Shown here in pieces: positions 1-9,159 of a stretch of DNA of 64,000 bases. Both the position numbers and the translations under genes were made by a program. The DNA lies in NCBI GenBank assembly GCA_005790505.1, contig SXUP01000017.1, forward strand, positions 79,001 through 143,000. Direction: 5' to 3'. This stretch comes from Actinomycetota bacterium. GTDB lineage: Bacteria; Actinomycetota; Acidimicrobiia; Acidimicrobiales; Ilumatobacteraceae. Under the pieces are notes generated by a model, which was not told the DNA's origin, ran no database searches, and saw only the letters and a program-made list of their open reading frames with translations. How positions within the stretch are numbered: position 1 is the stretch's first letter; every line of letters starts with the position of its first letter.

Positions 1-1
1 T

Positions 2-766
2 GGATTCGTCGCTTTCATCGGACTTGCACGAGTCGTAGTCGCTGCTTTTGCAGGTTCTTCTGCAATGGCGGTAGCAGTGTCTTTTTTTGTTTTAGGTCTC
101 GTCGTTGGCTTGATCTCTTTCAGGTTGATTGGCTCACCAACATGGAAAAATCGTTTGGCCGAGGCACTCGAGATAATTGCGGTCGTGAGTGAAGCCATTG
201 CCATCGGAATATCGCTTGAACAAGCTGGTGCATCGCCTGAGCTTGCGGTTTTCTTCCCCGCCCTTGCGACTAGTGCGTGGGCAATAGTGCGTCGTCGTTA
301 CAGCGAGTTTTCGGCTGCATTGTTGTTGCCGGCTGGAGTATTGTCAACAGCGATCGCTATTCCTGCTTTTGTCGAATTGTCAGAAGCAAAAAATAGTTTG
401 ATTATTGGAGCGGCTGCTGTGTTTCTAATTGTTGTGGGTATCAGACCAATGAAACTGGCGGCGATTCCGCGATTAGTTGGCGCTGTCACAATTGTTGGTT
501 GTGCAATTAGTCTGTATGAACAATACGACGGTGTTCTGATGAGAATCAGCGCACTTGTTTTGGCTACGGCATATTTTGTGTGGGCGACACGCACGCGATG
601 GCTGGTTCTAGTCGCAAGTAGCGTGATAACAGTTTTTTTTGGATTGTTATTTCTTATCAACAGTCTCGTCAGCGACTCAATTGTCCAAGGATTATTGATG
701 TTGGTTGCCGGCGCAGCGACTTTGGCAGCGGTTGGTCTGTATGCGCGTCGTCGCGCTACTCAATAA
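2..766 (+). CDS. Polytopic membrane protein, 5' end outside window
   Basis: The frame is open from base 2 with no stop before the first internal ATG at 65, so the gene probably begins upstream of the window and this is a partial CDS. The visible product (about 254 residues) is almost entirely hydrophobic helices broken by short basic loops such as an IVRRRYSEF stretch, and ends with an Arg-rich tail, as expected for a multi-pass inner-membrane protein. I recognise no family. Its 3' end overlaps the 3' end of the convergent serine hydrolase gene by 11 bases. The function is unknown. Confidence 0.6.
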   Translation, partial: GFVAFIGLARVVVAAFAGSSAMAVAVSFFVLGLVVGLISFRLIGSPTWKNRLAEALEIIAVVSEAIAIGISLEQAGASPELAVFFPALATSAWAIVRRRYSEFSAALLLPAGVLSTAIAIPAFVELSEAKNSLIIGAAAVFLIVVGIRPMKLAAIPRLVGAVTIVGCAISLYEQYDGVLMRISALVLATAYFVWATRTRWLVLVASSVITVFFGLLFLINSLVSDSIVQGLLMLVAGAATLAAVGLYARRRATQ

Positions 767-1979
767 TTGCCTGGTGCACCAACTGCTTGAGCTGACTGCG
801 CAACGGGTGCGTACTGGACGGCAACAGTTGCGTCATTAGCAACACAGTCATGTCATTGACAGGGTCCACGCTAAAGGTGGTGCTCGCAGCACCACCCCAT
901 CCGAATTCACCGATAGATCCGGGTATTTTGGCTTTTACTGGGTCAATCGTGACGCTGACTCCTAATCCAAATCCAACACCCTCAGAAGTGGTCTCAGAGG
1001 AAAGAGTCCGACCAAATTCACTAAGGTCGGCATTTCCAGGCAAGTGATTAGATGCCATGTATCGAACTGTGCTCGGCGCCAAAAGCCGAACACCGTCTAG
1101 TTCTCCACCACGGCGCAACATTTCTGCAAAGCGCAGGTAGTCAGGGGCAGTTGACATCAGACCACCACCACCCATCCATGCATTTGGTTCAAGCAAGGCT
1201 GCTCTGCCAGCACGTTCAAGCCGAGTCGCTTGCAGGCTTGAAGGGTTGGCTCCGTAGAGAGTGGCAAGACGGTCTGCCTTGTCGGTCGAGACAGAGAATG
1301 CCGTGTCGGTCATACCGAGTGGCTCAAAGATACGAGTGCGAAAAAATTCATCGAGGGAAAGGCCTGAGGCGACCTCGACGATTCGCCCCAAGACATCAGT
1401 TGCCATTGAGTAGTTCCACTCTGCTCCAGGCTGGAAAAGTAGTGGCAAAGAAGCAATACGGTCGCATGTTGCCGCGAGGTCAAGTTCTGTCGGAATCCCC
1501 CAATCAAAACCAGCCGCACGGTACATGGCGTCAACAGGATGAGCCATCATGAAGCCGTATGTCAGCCCACTCGTGTGGGTGAGTAAATGCCATAGTTCCA
1601 TTTGTGACACAACAGGATCAAGGTCATATTTTGCGGTTGACCCGTTTCGCCAAACCTTTTGTTCTGCAAATGAGGGAATAAATTTGCTCACTGCATCTTT
1701 GAGTTCAAATTTTCCCTCTTCCCAGAGCATCATCGCCGCTACTGCAGTAATGGGTTTGGTCATTGAGTAGATTCGCCAAATCGTGTCATGGGTTACTGCA
1801 ATACCAGATTCTCGATCCCGATGACCGTATGTGGAAAAATGAGCAAGTTGGCCATGTCTCATCACAGCAATCAACCAACCTGCAAGTTTTCCGTCATCAA
1901 CATAGGTGCGAAAATGACCATCGATTCTGTTTAGTCGTGCCGCATCTAGACCAATCTCAGATGGCTTGACGAGATTCAT
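756..1979 (-). CDS. Serine hydrolase of the beta-lactamase/EstB esterase family
   Basis: A 407-residue protein of the class C beta-lactamase fold. The nucleophile motif SxxK is seen as SMTK at residues 72-75, and the conserved Tyr of the second motif lies at about residue 190 (WNYSMATDVLG). Family members of this kind are usually esterases or D-aminopeptidases rather than true beta-lactamases, and no signal peptide is visible, which favours a cytoplasmic esterase-like role. I chose the ATG at 1979 because it overlaps the stop of the upstream CMD-family gene as ATGA, giving translational coupling; the open frame continues upstream to 2129 but that part overlaps the CMD gene. The substrate cannot be read from sequence. 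Confidence 0.85.
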   Translation of the reverse strand: MNLVKPSEIGLDAARLNRIDGHFRTYVDDGKLAGWLIAVMRHGQLAHFSTYGHRDRESGIAVTHDTIWRIYSMTKPITAVAAMMLWEEGKFELKDAVSKFIPSFAEQKVWRNGSTAKYDLDPVVSQMELWHLLTHTSGLTYGFMMAHPVDAMYRAAGFDWGIPTELDLAATCDRIASLPLLFQPGAEWNYSMATDVLGRIVEVASGLSLDEFFRTRIFEPLGMTDTAFSVSTDKADRLATLYGANPSSLQATRLERAGRAALLEPNAWMGGGGLMSTAPDYLRFAEMLRRGGELDGVRLLAPSTVRYMASNHLPGNADLSEFGRTLSSETTSEGVGFGLGVSVTIDPVKAKIPGSIGEFGWGGAASTTFSVDPVNDMTVLLMTQLLPSSTHPLRSQLKQLVHQAIIE

Positions 1980-2356
1980 TTGACGAACTCTTTGAAGGCG
2001 GCAAAAGCGCGTGGGCCGTAGACGGTTGCTGGTCCACCACTCATTAGAATCGTCACCCCAATTACTTCGGCCACCTCTTGCTCTGTTGCGCCGGCCAACG
2101 CTGCGCCTCTTGCATGCGAGGCGATACATCCATCGCAGTGGCTATTAATCCCGATTGCCAAAGCAACAAGTTCTTTTGTTTTTTTGGACAGGGCACCCTC
2201 AGTGAGCGCTGCTGCATGAAGACCACCGAAATTCTCATAAACCGTGGGAATAAGTGCGCGCAGTTCTCGACCCAGTGGGGCGAGTTCACCCAGCACGCCT
2301 CGGCCGGGGCTCGTTGGAATTGGGGTATGGACATGATCTGGGGCTTGTTCGGTCAT
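1976..2356 (-). CDS. Carboxymuconolactone decarboxylase (CMD)/AhpD-like protein
   Basis: A 126-residue protein with the CMD-family core. It carries a CxxC pair in the sequence HCDGCIASHA near the middle, typical of AhpD-like peroxidase-related proteins, followed by a helix starting EQEVAEVIG that matches the family. True carboxymuconolactone decarboxylases lack the redox pair, so a thiol redox role is more likely. It is the first gene of a two-gene operon with the serine hydrolase (4-base overlap). A GTG at 2374 is an alternative start six codons upstream; neither start has a strong ribosome binding site. Confidence 0.8.
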   Translation of the reverse strand: MTEQAPDHVHTPIPTSPGRGVLGELAPLGRELRALIPTVYENFGGLHAAALTEGALSKKTKELVALAIGINSHCDGCIASHARGAALAGATEQEVAEVIGVTILMSGGPATVYGPRAFAAFKEFVK

Positions 2357-2517
2357 CTGTAGAGTCTGCCTCACTCCGGTCTCGTTTCTGAAAAGCCATA
2401 TAAAATAAGGCTTAAATCAATAAGTGTGACACTATCCACACCCTGTGGACAATTCCTTGTTACAAAAGAGGTGGGCGGTAACAATCTGGCACTCGTGCTA
2501 GAAGAAGGAGAAATGTC

Positions 2518-2826
2518 ATGTACACACTTGGAGCACTTTTACTACTAGCAGTTTTACTCGGCGCAGTTACCGGAGTTATTGATTCGATTCTGGGGATTGT
2601 CGGGTTAGACAAACTGATCAAGCAAATTCCAGTAATCGGAACACATTGGGTAGTCCTCGTAGCTGTCCTGATGGCGTGGCTGACCAATGTCAACCCAATT
2701 TCAGGTTGGGGTGTCGAGTTCGACGAACGATGGATGGTCATCGTCGCCAACGGAGCAGTCATCTACGGAATGATTCCGCTGAAGGATGCCGTCGTATCAA
2801 TGGTCAATAAGGGTCTGCGCGCCTAG
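2518..2826 (+). CDS. Small membrane protein of unknown function
   Basis: A 102-residue protein with an N-terminal hydrophobic helix (residues 3-27), a second in the middle (WVVLVAVLMAWL, about 43-54) and a third towards the end (WMVIVANGAVIYGMI). A good ribosome binding site (AAGGAG) lies 7 bases before the ATG, and a strong Rho-independent terminator follows, so it appears to be expressed as its own transcription unit. I do not recognise the family. Confidence 0.75.
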   Translation: MYTLGALLLLAVLLGAVTGVIDSILGIVGLDKLIKQIPVIGTHWVVLVAVLMAWLTNVNPISGWGVEFDERWMVIVANGAVIYGMIPLKDAVVSMVNKGLRA

Positions 2827-2848
2827 TTCCCCGACACCAGATTCTTTC

Positions 2849-2884
2849 AAAAGAGTCGTCCGACATTGGTCGGGCGGCTCTTTT
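2849..2884 (+). terminator. Rho-independent terminator
   Basis: A near-perfect 16-bp inverted repeat with a 4-base loop: the left arm starts AAAAGAG and continues to CCGAC, the right arm starts GTCGG and ends GGCTCTTTT, providing the T-run. It follows the small membrane protein gene by 22 bases. Confidence 0.85.
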
Positions 2885-2958
2885 GCATTTTCGGGATGAG
2901 GCGGTACAAGTTCTGGCTGCACCATTAGGTAAGGCAATGTTTGAGATACGGTTCGGGC

Positions 2959-3402
2959 GTGGCAGAGAGCGCACTGATAATTAATGCAATTGCGACATGC
3001 GTCATGGTTGGAGTCATTTGGTTTGTTCAGCGAGTGCACTACCCCTTACTGGCTTTAGTCGGAACTGAGCGAGCAGTCGTGGTAGCCGAGCAGCATCAGC
3101 GCCGAACAGGTCAAGTTGTGGCGGTACCAATGGGAGCAGAAGGGGTCACGACATTGGTTCTGTTGTTCAGTCGCCCGGCAGAAGTGAGTTTGATATTGCC
3201 TTGGATTGGTGCCTTGCTCTTGGCAGTGGCTCTGGTGTGCACCGTTTTTCTGTCTGTTCCGCTCCACGGGAAGATGGCCACAGATCCGTCAACAGACATC
3301 GGTGCGCGATTAGTAAAAACCAACTGGCCACGAACCATCGCCTGGTCTTTGCGCGCTGCAGTAGGCGCGGCGATGTTGCTTCAGATGTCTGGACAGTTGT
3401 AG
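2959..3402 (+). CDS. Membrane protein with a conserved NWxRTxxW motif
   Basis: A protein of about 147 residues with four predicted hydrophobic segments: one at the N-terminus containing IWFVQRVHYPLL, two adjacent ones in the middle (from VTTLVLLF, then LPWIGALLLAVALVCTVFLSV), and a last one after the sequence NWPRTIAWSLRA. The VHYPLL and NWxRTxxW motifs recur in an uncharacterised bacterial membrane family. The start is uncertain: a TTG at 2941 and the GTG at 2959 are both possible, with no clear ribosome binding site. The stop codon overlaps the GTG start of the DUF2071 gene by one base, suggesting a two-gene operon. Confidence 0.65.
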   Translation: MAESALIINAIATCVMVGVIWFVQRVHYPLLALVGTERAVVVAEQHQRRTGQVVAVPMGAEGVTTLVLLFSRPAEVSLILPWIGALLLAVALVCTVFLSVPLHGKMATDPSTDIGARLVKTNWPRTIAWSLRAAVGAAMLLQMSGQL

Positions 3403-4142
3403 TGGCATTTGTCCAACGTGATTCTGTGCCACAACAGGATTGCCCCACGCCAATTCGCAGAGCGGTAATGAAGCAGGGTTGGTATGACCTGGCGTATATT
3501 CATTTTCGGTACGACCCAGAAGCCGTGGCAAAAATTCTGCCAGATGGAATAGATGTCGATATGCACGACGGAGTGGCATGGGTGGGTTTGATTCCATTTT
3601 CGATGCGAGGCATCGGGATTCCGCATTTGCCTTCTATTCCGTATCTTGGTTCATTTCCCGAAGTGAATGTGCGGACCTATGTGGTGCGAGATGGCATACC
3701 AGGCGTTTGGTTTTGTTCACTGGACATAAACCGCATTTTGCCAACAATTGCTGCACGCACGACCTATCAATTGCCGTACTGCTTTGGCCATGCCAACAAT
3801 GAGCGCATCGGTGATGAATTGCGCACCAGCGTTAAACGGCGTTGGCCTCGAGGTGAAGCACACACTGATATCCGCATACAAATTGGCGAGCTGATTGCTG
3901 ATCCGACACCAACCGAAGTTTTTTTGAGTGCTCGCTGGGGTTTGTACTCAAGAACGCGCAACGGGCGATTGCGCTATGCGCCAGTGCAACATCCACGATG
4001 GCCATTACAACGAGCAGAAATCATTTCATTAGATGATTCGCTCATTGGGGCTGCTGGTCTTCCAGCACCAGTTGGTGATGCGCATGTGATGTTTTCAGCA
4101 GGTGTCCCGGTCCGCGTTGGACTTCCACGATCTCTGGATTAA
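3402..4142 (+). CDS. DUF2071 (YqjF-like) family protein
   Basis: About 246 residues with the hallmarks of the DUF2071 family: an N-terminal WYDLAYIHFRYDPEAV segment, the LPDGIDVDMHDGVAWVGLIPF block, the NVRTYVV/GVWFCSLD block and a C-terminal part with RYAPVQHPRWPL. The biochemical role of this family is not established. I take the GTG at 3402, which overlaps the upstream stop codon; a GTG at 3426 or the ATG at 3468 are alternatives, but the conserved family sequence starts upstream of 3468, so that ATG is too late. Confidence 0.75.
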   Translation: MAFVQRDSVPQQDCPTPIRRAVMKQGWYDLAYIHFRYDPEAVAKILPDGIDVDMHDGVAWVGLIPFSMRGIGIPHLPSIPYLGSFPEVNVRTYVVRDGIPGVWFCSLDINRILPTIAARTTYQLPYCFGHANNERIGDELRTSVKRRWPRGEAHTDIRIQIGELIADPTPTEVFLSARWGLYSRTRNGRLRYAPVQHPRWPLQRAEIISLDDSLIGAAGLPAPVGDAHVMFSAGVPVRVGLPRSLD

Positions 4143-4157
4143 AAATGAGTCAGGAAA

Positions 4158-4715
4158 TTATTTGAGACAAACGCGCTCAAGAACAGGTGCAAATTTTTTA
4201 AAATTTAGTTCGGGTGGTTCGAGTGCTTTGCCGTTGTCATCCCAATTGCGTAATTTCACTGCGAACCCAGATTGTGGATGTGACCTGAAACGAAGTTGCT
4301 CGTCAGAAGTCATTGGACCACCCTGAAGAATAAGACTTGCTGCCGACGCTCTACTCAAACTGTCGTGGTACAACAAATTTGTGGCGCATAGCCACCGTTT
4401 GGCATCAACATGCAATGCGATAGGTGCGGTCACGCCACTTGAAAACAATTTTGCAAGTGATTGTGCACCGATTGATTCATGTTTGGCATCAGATTCAAAT
4501 GCCGTGGTGTCGGAGCCGTGTTGGGCTAGGTCAATGAGGTGTCCGACGTCGTGAAGCAATGCAGCAACTACTAATTCGTCTGTCGCCCCTGACTCTTGCG
4601 CCAAAGTGGCGCATTGTAGGGCGTGAGATGTTTGGGTGATTTCTTCGCTGTAAAATTCGTTTCCGTATTGTTCGTACAGTTCGAGGATTTCTGCTATCGA
4701 GCAAAACTGTTTCAT
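4158..4715 (-). CDS. PhnZ-like HD-domain mixed-valence di-iron oxygenase
   Basis: A 185-residue HD-domain protein closely resembling PhnZ, which uses a di-iron centre and O2 to cleave the C-P bond of a hydroxylated aminoethylphosphonate. The expected metal ligands are all in place: H31, H55-D56 (LLHDVGH), H59, H79, H102 and an Asp near 160 in RNWDDNGK. The substrate-gating Tyr and Glu of PhnZ also appear, as Y22 and E25 (YSEE). The tract QGGPM matches PhnZ. It is the second gene of an operon, overlapping the PhnY-like gene by ATGA. TmpB (trimethylated substrate) is a close alternative, as are other HD oxygenases of this clade. The operon context makes phosphonate degradation the best inference. 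Confidence 0.8.
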   Translation of the reverse strand: MKQFCSIAEILELYEQYGNEFYSEEITQTSHALQCATLAQESGATDELVVAALLHDVGHLIDLAQHGSDTTAFESDAKHESIGAQSLAKLFSSGVTAPIALHVDAKRWLCATNLLYHDSLSRASAASLILQGGPMTSDEQLRFRSHPQSGFAVKLRNWDDNGKALEPPELNFKKFAPVLERVCLK

Positions 4716-5470
4716 TTGACTGGTCTTCCTTGAAAGTCATTGATAAGCGATACTTGGACAGTTTCAGTTGTGTGGGGATTTTCCCGAAATTCTTTGAGTT
4801 TTTTCTGGTAGTAGGCGTCGCGCAGGTCGCCTTCTCGAAGTGCATTAAATGTTGGATACATTGCACGGCGATCGGTAGCGGAGGTATTTGTGCCGCTGCG
4901 ATGTGGGGTAAGAGAATGAAACCACAACACATCACCGACGCGAGCCTCCACGGGTTGCCATGTCAACTCAGCGACAGATTGATCGGCAATACATCCGAGA
5001 TTGTTCATCGGCAAAAGATTGTGATGACTAGCAGAGACGACTTCTAGACAACCATTAGTAATCAGTGAGTCATCAATTGCAATCATGCATGAAACATGAG
5101 TTGCGACGAGTGGATACGCAGGAGCGTCTTGATGTGGGGCGTAGCCTGCTCCGCCGGACAACTTGTAATTTATTTTCTCTTTATACAGCGTGGCAGTCTC
5201 GCCGAGGAGCAAACTTGCTGTTTCAATAATTGAACCAGAGGTGAGCAAAGTTTTCAGATGAGGATGAAAGGGGATAAAATTTTCGGTACGACAGAGTCGG
5301 GGGCCGTTATCAGTCATCTCCCGATAGTGCAGCCAATCGCCATCGTCTGTCCAGGCCTGTACTTCCTCAACCCAACCGCAGATATTGCCAATATCAACGG
5401 CAGAAAACGGCTGCGTATGCAACCAGCCATCATGTTGGTATTGCTGCACTTGTGTGGCTGTGATGCCCAT
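4712..5470 (-). CDS. PhnY-like Fe(II)/2-oxoglutarate dioxygenase (PhyH family)
   Basis: A 252-residue phytanoyl-CoA-dioxygenase-family enzyme. The iron-binding triad is visible as HQD (in YAPHQDAPAYP) and a distal His in LTPHRSG, followed by the 2-oxoglutarate-binding Arg in DRRAMYPTF. In PhnY/PhnZ pathways, such an enzyme hydroxylates the alpha carbon of 2-aminoethylphosphonate (or its trimethyl analogue, in TmpA) before C-P cleavage by the HD enzyme. Here it is the promoter-proximal gene and overlaps the PhnZ-like gene by four bases, which strongly suggests the two work in sequence to release phosphate. Neither a transporter nor a regulator for phosphonate lies next to them. Confidence 0.8.
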   Translation of the reverse strand: MGITATQVQQYQHDGWLHTQPFSAVDIGNICGWVEEVQAWTDDGDWLHYREMTDNGPRLCRTENFIPFHPHLKTLLTSGSIIETASLLLGETATLYKEKINYKLSGGAGYAPHQDAPAYPLVATHVSCMIAIDDSLITNGCLEVVSASHHNLLPMNNLGCIADQSVAELTWQPVEARVGDVLWFHSLTPHRSGTNTSATDRRAMYPTFNALREGDLRDAYYQKKLKEFRENPHTTETVQVSLINDFQGRPVK

Positions 5471-5606
5471 GGTGCAATTGTACCTAGACTCCTTCGTCTC
5501 ATTTTTGTTTTGATGACTAAATACGACTTGTAGTGTCTTTAAGTATGAAGACTTTTTCCGCTTGTTGATTTAGGCAAGAACAATGATTGCCGTCTAAGAT
5601 AAATGA

Positions 5607-6869
5607 GTGAGCGGTTACTGGAAAAGTGTTTGGCCTGCCGAGGATGCAGGTGCGAGCCGTCAACAAATTCCTCATGGAATCGCTGGTCCAAAATTAGGTG
5701 TGCGAACAAGACCAGTCGTTGTGTCGCGAGATGTTGTCGCCGCAACCATGGTGGTTGTGCGGGGGGACGACGAGATGTATCTTTTGCGTCATACCGCTGG
5801 CGAAAATGCCGTTTCGTGGGTTGAGCGCATCGACCCGATAACCCTTGAACCAATTGCCCAATCAACGCAGTTGGCTGGCGGACCAATGTGGCCAGGTGGC
5901 ATCGCGGTGCACGAAAACGGATCAATCTATGTAGTTTTTGGTAATCACGCTCATCGTTTGGCCCCGGACTTGACGGTGTTGGCATCGATTGCCCTTCCCC
6001 GCTTACGCCCCTACAACAGTTTTGTCATTCTCCCGAGTGGACACATCGCGACAAAAGACTTTTCAGGTCCAGCACCTGGTTCAACCGATGCGCACACAAT
6101 GGAGCCAACCGAACTTTTGATTCTTGAGCCACAAGACCTACGAATAGTTGCACGTCTAGAAATGCCTGAGCCATCTATTGCTCGGTTATCAGCAGACCAG
6201 AACATTATCTACGTGGTCGGCACGACAAGTCTTATGCGCGTGCACTGGAGCGATAACAAACTGTTGCTCGATCAGCGATTTAAAGCAGAATACAGAACCA
6301 TAGAAGGTCAAACATTTGGTTGGGATGCTGTAATCGCCGCTGGATCCGCCTGGTTTCTTGATAACGGTGAGGGATCCCATTTGTTTATGGGCACATTTCG
6401 AGGTGTTGGGGTGTCGCAAGCCCCACTTCATCTTGTACGAGTCAACCTTCTCACCGGTGTCGTTACAACAGCCGAAATATGTGGCGAACAAAATGGAGTC
6501 ATTGCTAATCCCCCCGTTATTGACGAACGTCGTTGTATCGCCGTTGGATACGACAGCGGCAATGGGGTGATCACAGCGTTTGACTTTGATGATGATGGCT
6601 CAATGACTCCACGGTGGACACGACAACAAAATCATGCAAGTCATATGGTGTTTTATCCCGACACTGGGGAACTTGTGACCGCGGACTATCGCCCTGAAGA
6701 TGCTGTCAAAGAGCAGTTAGTGGTGCTTGATATCAAGACGGGCGAAGAAAAAGTTCGCATCGACACGAAAAGTCCGATTCAAACGGTGGTATTTCCAGCA
6801 GTGGGAGCAAATGGTGATCTTTATTGGACAAGTACTTGGACCCTGACTCGGGTTCGTTGGCGCCCGTAG
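5607..6869 (+). CDS. Putative beta-propeller protein of unknown function
   Basis: A 420-residue protein of repeated beta-strand blocks, for example GGIAVHENGSIYVVFGNHA, NSFVILPSGHIATKDF and LSADQNIIYVVGTT, with spacing typical of a six- or seven-bladed propeller (SMP-30/YncE style). There is no signal peptide and no obvious catalytic motif. GTG at 5607 is the start used; an ATG at 5603 is in another frame. It reads in the same direction as the DUF3237 gene 34 bases downstream and the monooxygenase after it, so the three may form an operon handling an oxidised organic substrate. That link is inference. Confidence 0.6.
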   Translation: MSGYWKSVWPAEDAGASRQQIPHGIAGPKLGVRTRPVVVSRDVVAATMVVVRGDDEMYLLRHTAGENAVSWVERIDPITLEPIAQSTQLAGGPMWPGGIAVHENGSIYVVFGNHAHRLAPDLTVLASIALPRLRPYNSFVILPSGHIATKDFSGPAPGSTDAHTMEPTELLILEPQDLRIVARLEMPEPSIARLSADQNIIYVVGTTSLMRVHWSDNKLLLDQRFKAEYRTIEGQTFGWDAVIAAGSAWFLDNGEGSHLFMGTFRGVGVSQAPLHLVRVNLLTGVVTTAEICGEQNGVIANPPVIDERRCIAVGYDSGNGVITAFDFDDDGSMTPRWTRQQNHASHMVFYPDTGELVTADYRPEDAVKEQLVVLDIKTGEEKVRIDTKSPIQTVVFPAVGANGDLYWTSTWTLTRVRWRP

Positions 6870-6903
6870 CGCAACCTCTAATGGGTCACAGTATCATCAA
6901 AAC

Positions 6904-7335
6904 ATGCCTAAAAATATCACCTCACTACCCGTCGAGTATTTGTTTACGATTAACGCAACCCTCGCTGATCCAGTCGTGGTTCCAAATGGACCACTAGGAA
7001 CAAGAGTCATTGTCCCAGTTACGGGTGGAACTTTCAGTGGTCCACGAGCAAGTGGAACTATCGCAAACATCGGCGCTGACTGGCTGACAATGCGCGCCGA
7101 CGGCACAGCACAGCTTGACGTGCGGATTGTTTTGACAACTGATGATGGTGCGTCTATTTATATGACGTACTTCGGAGTCATGGCTCCCGGACCAGATGGT
7201 CCCCAAATCGTGACAGCACCTTTATTTCAGACCGGAGATGAAAAATATTCCTGGCTAAATAATTTACAAGCCGTGGCGATAGGCAAGCCAGGCCAGAATA
7301 AAGTTGACTACGAAGTTTATGAAGTGATTGGGTGA
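6904..7335 (+). CDS. DUF3237 family protein
   Basis: A 143-residue protein matching the DUF3237 family: opening with LPVEYLFTINATL, then the GGTFSGPRASGTI block, GADWLTMRADGTAQLDVR, and the closing FQTGDEKYSWLNNLQAVAIGK. This family is a small beta-barrel of unknown biochemical function that often sits beside oxidoreductases. Here it directly precedes a Baeyer-Villiger-type monooxygenase with only 7 bases between them. Confidence 0.85.
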   Translation: MPKNITSLPVEYLFTINATLADPVVVPNGPLGTRVIVPVTGGTFSGPRASGTIANIGADWLTMRADGTAQLDVRIVLTTDDGASIYMTYFGVMAPGPDGPQIVTAPLFQTGDEKYSWLNNLQAVAIGKPGQNKVDYEVYEVIG

Positions 7336-7342
7336 TTATTTG

Positions 7343-9154
7343 ATGAAATCTGTACCTGCTGAGGCGAGCACAAAAACAACTTTCGACCCCAATGCGCTGC
7401 GCGAGAAATATCGTGAAGAGCGCGACAAGCGTCTACGCGTTGACGGCAATGAGCAATACCAAGATGTTGTTGGTGATTTTGCCCACTATCTCAATGACCC
7501 ATATGTCGAACCATTGGTCCGCGAACCGTTGTGTGACGATGTTGAAGTCGTCATCATTGGTGGTGGTTTCGGCGGCTTACTGACAGGAGCACGCCTCCGC
7601 GAAGCGGGTATTCAAGATTTGCGAGTCATCGAAAAGGGTGGAGATTTTGGAGGAACCTGGTATTGGAACAGATATCCGGGGGCTGCATGCGATGTTGAGT
7701 CGTATATCTACCTGCCACTTCTTGAGGAATTGGGCTATATCCCCAAAGAAAAATACACGCATGCTCCCGAGATTTTAAAACATAGTCGCGCTATCGGAGA
7801 ACACTTTGATCTGTATCGCAATGCTTGTTTTCAAACGGAAGTAACGGAAGTGCGATGGGATGACGAAGCTCGACGGTGGATCATCTCAACAAATCGCGAC
7901 GATCGTATTCGGGCACGATTTGTGTGTATGGCAAATGGTCCGCTTCACCGACCAAAACTTCCCGGAATTGCCGGAGTCGAAACCTATCAAGGGCATTCTT
8001 TTCATACGAGTCGTTGGGATTACAACTACACAGGCGGAACCTCTGATGGTGACTTAACAGGACTTGCCGGAAAACGCATCGGAATCATCGGTACTGGCGC
8101 AACGGCTGTGCAGTGTGTCCCGCATATTGGAGCCACAGCCGGAGAACTTTTTGTTTTTCAACGCACACCGTCATCCATTGATGTTCGCAATAATCGAGAC
8201 ACCGACCCGGTGTGGGCAAAATCACTACAGCCAGGTTGGCAGAAACGGCGCATGGAGAACTTCAACAACTTGGTGTCGGGAATTCCTGAATCTGAAGATC
8301 TTGTAGGCGATGGCTGGACCGACATTATTGGCAAGTTGCTGTTGATGGTGCGTAACAACGCAAATGCAGATTTTTCACCCGAAGGCCTTGCATCAACAAT
8401 GGAACTTGCTGACTTTGAAAAAATGGAACAGATTCGCTCTCGTGTTGATCAGATTGTTCATGACAACTCCACTGCCGAAGCACTCAAGCCCTATTACCGA
8501 CAGTTTTGCAAACGCCCATGTTTTCATGACGAGTACCTGCAGACGTTTACCCGCCCGAATGTAACTCTGGTAGACACAGCTGGCAAAGGTGTTGAATGCA
8601 TAACGCAACGCGGAGTTGTAGCCAATGGCGTGGAATACGAACTAGATTGCATTATTTACGCCACCGGCTTTGAAGTCGGAACAGAGTATTCTCGCCGCGC
8701 TGGTTATGAAATTATTGGTCGAAATGGCGTTACTCTCACCGAAAAGTGGGCAGAAGGCGCATCAACTCTTCATGGATTTCACAGTCATGGATTCCCAAAT
8801 TGTTTTATTATCAGCAACTTGCAATCTGGGTTTACGGTGAATTTCCCGCACATGTTGAGCGAGCAGGCGATACATCTTGGATACATCCTGAATCATGCCG
8901 AACAAAATGGAATAACAAAGATTGAAGTCAAGCAAGAAGCAGAAAACGCATGGGTGCAGAAGATTATTTCGTTATCACAGATGAATGTTAAGTTTCTAGA
9001 ATCATGCACTCCTGGCTATTACAACAATGAAGGTAAGCCCAATGATCGGGCAGTTCAAAATGGTTCCTTTGGTGGTGGGTCGGTTGCATTTATCCAAGTT
9101 CTTGAAAAATGGCGTGCGGATGGAGACCTTGCGGGACTTGAACTGTCAGCCTGA
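7343..9154 (+). CDS. Baeyer-Villiger-type flavin monooxygenase
   Basis: A 603-residue FAD/NADPH monooxygenase. The FAD-binding Rossmann motif GGGFGG lies at residues 73-78, the Baeyer-Villiger signature FxGxxxHxxxW appears at 215-225 as YQGHSFHTSRW (Tyr replaces the first Phe), and the NADPH motif GTGATA follows at about 250. The N-terminal extension of about 60 residues and overall length fit phenylacetone/cyclohexanone monooxygenase relatives, which turn ketones into esters or lactones. I chose the ATG at 7343; a TTG at 7328 overlaps the upstream gene. The first-position substitution in the signature means the oxygenation type should be treated as probable. Confidence 0.85.
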   Translation: MKSVPAEASTKTTFDPNALREKYREERDKRLRVDGNEQYQDVVGDFAHYLNDPYVEPLVREPLCDDVEVVIIGGGFGGLLTGARLREAGIQDLRVIEKGGDFGGTWYWNRYPGAACDVESYIYLPLLEELGYIPKEKYTHAPEILKHSRAIGEHFDLYRNACFQTEVTEVRWDDEARRWIISTNRDDRIRARFVCMANGPLHRPKLPGIAGVETYQGHSFHTSRWDYNYTGGTSDGDLTGLAGKRIGIIGTGATAVQCVPHIGATAGELFVFQRTPSSIDVRNNRDTDPVWAKSLQPGWQKRRMENFNNLVSGIPESEDLVGDGWTDIIGKLLLMVRNNANADFSPEGLASTMELADFEKMEQIRSRVDQIVHDNSTAEALKPYYRQFCKRPCFHDEYLQTFTRPNVTLVDTAGKGVECITQRGVVANGVEYELDCIIYATGFEVGTEYSRRAGYEIIGRNGVTLTEKWAEGASTLHGFHSHGFPNCFIISNLQSGFTVNFPHMLSEQAIHLGYILNHAEQNGITKIEVKQEAENAWVQKIISLSQMNVKFLESCTPGYYNNEGKPNDRAVQNGSFGGGSVAFIQVLEKWRADGDLAGLELSA

Positions 9155-9159
9155 ACGGT

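Noticed and set aside
1052..1552. Plus-strand 166-codon ORF inside the serine hydrolase gene
   Set aside because: It is antisense to a clear enzyme with catalytic motifs, has no ribosome binding site and shows no domain.
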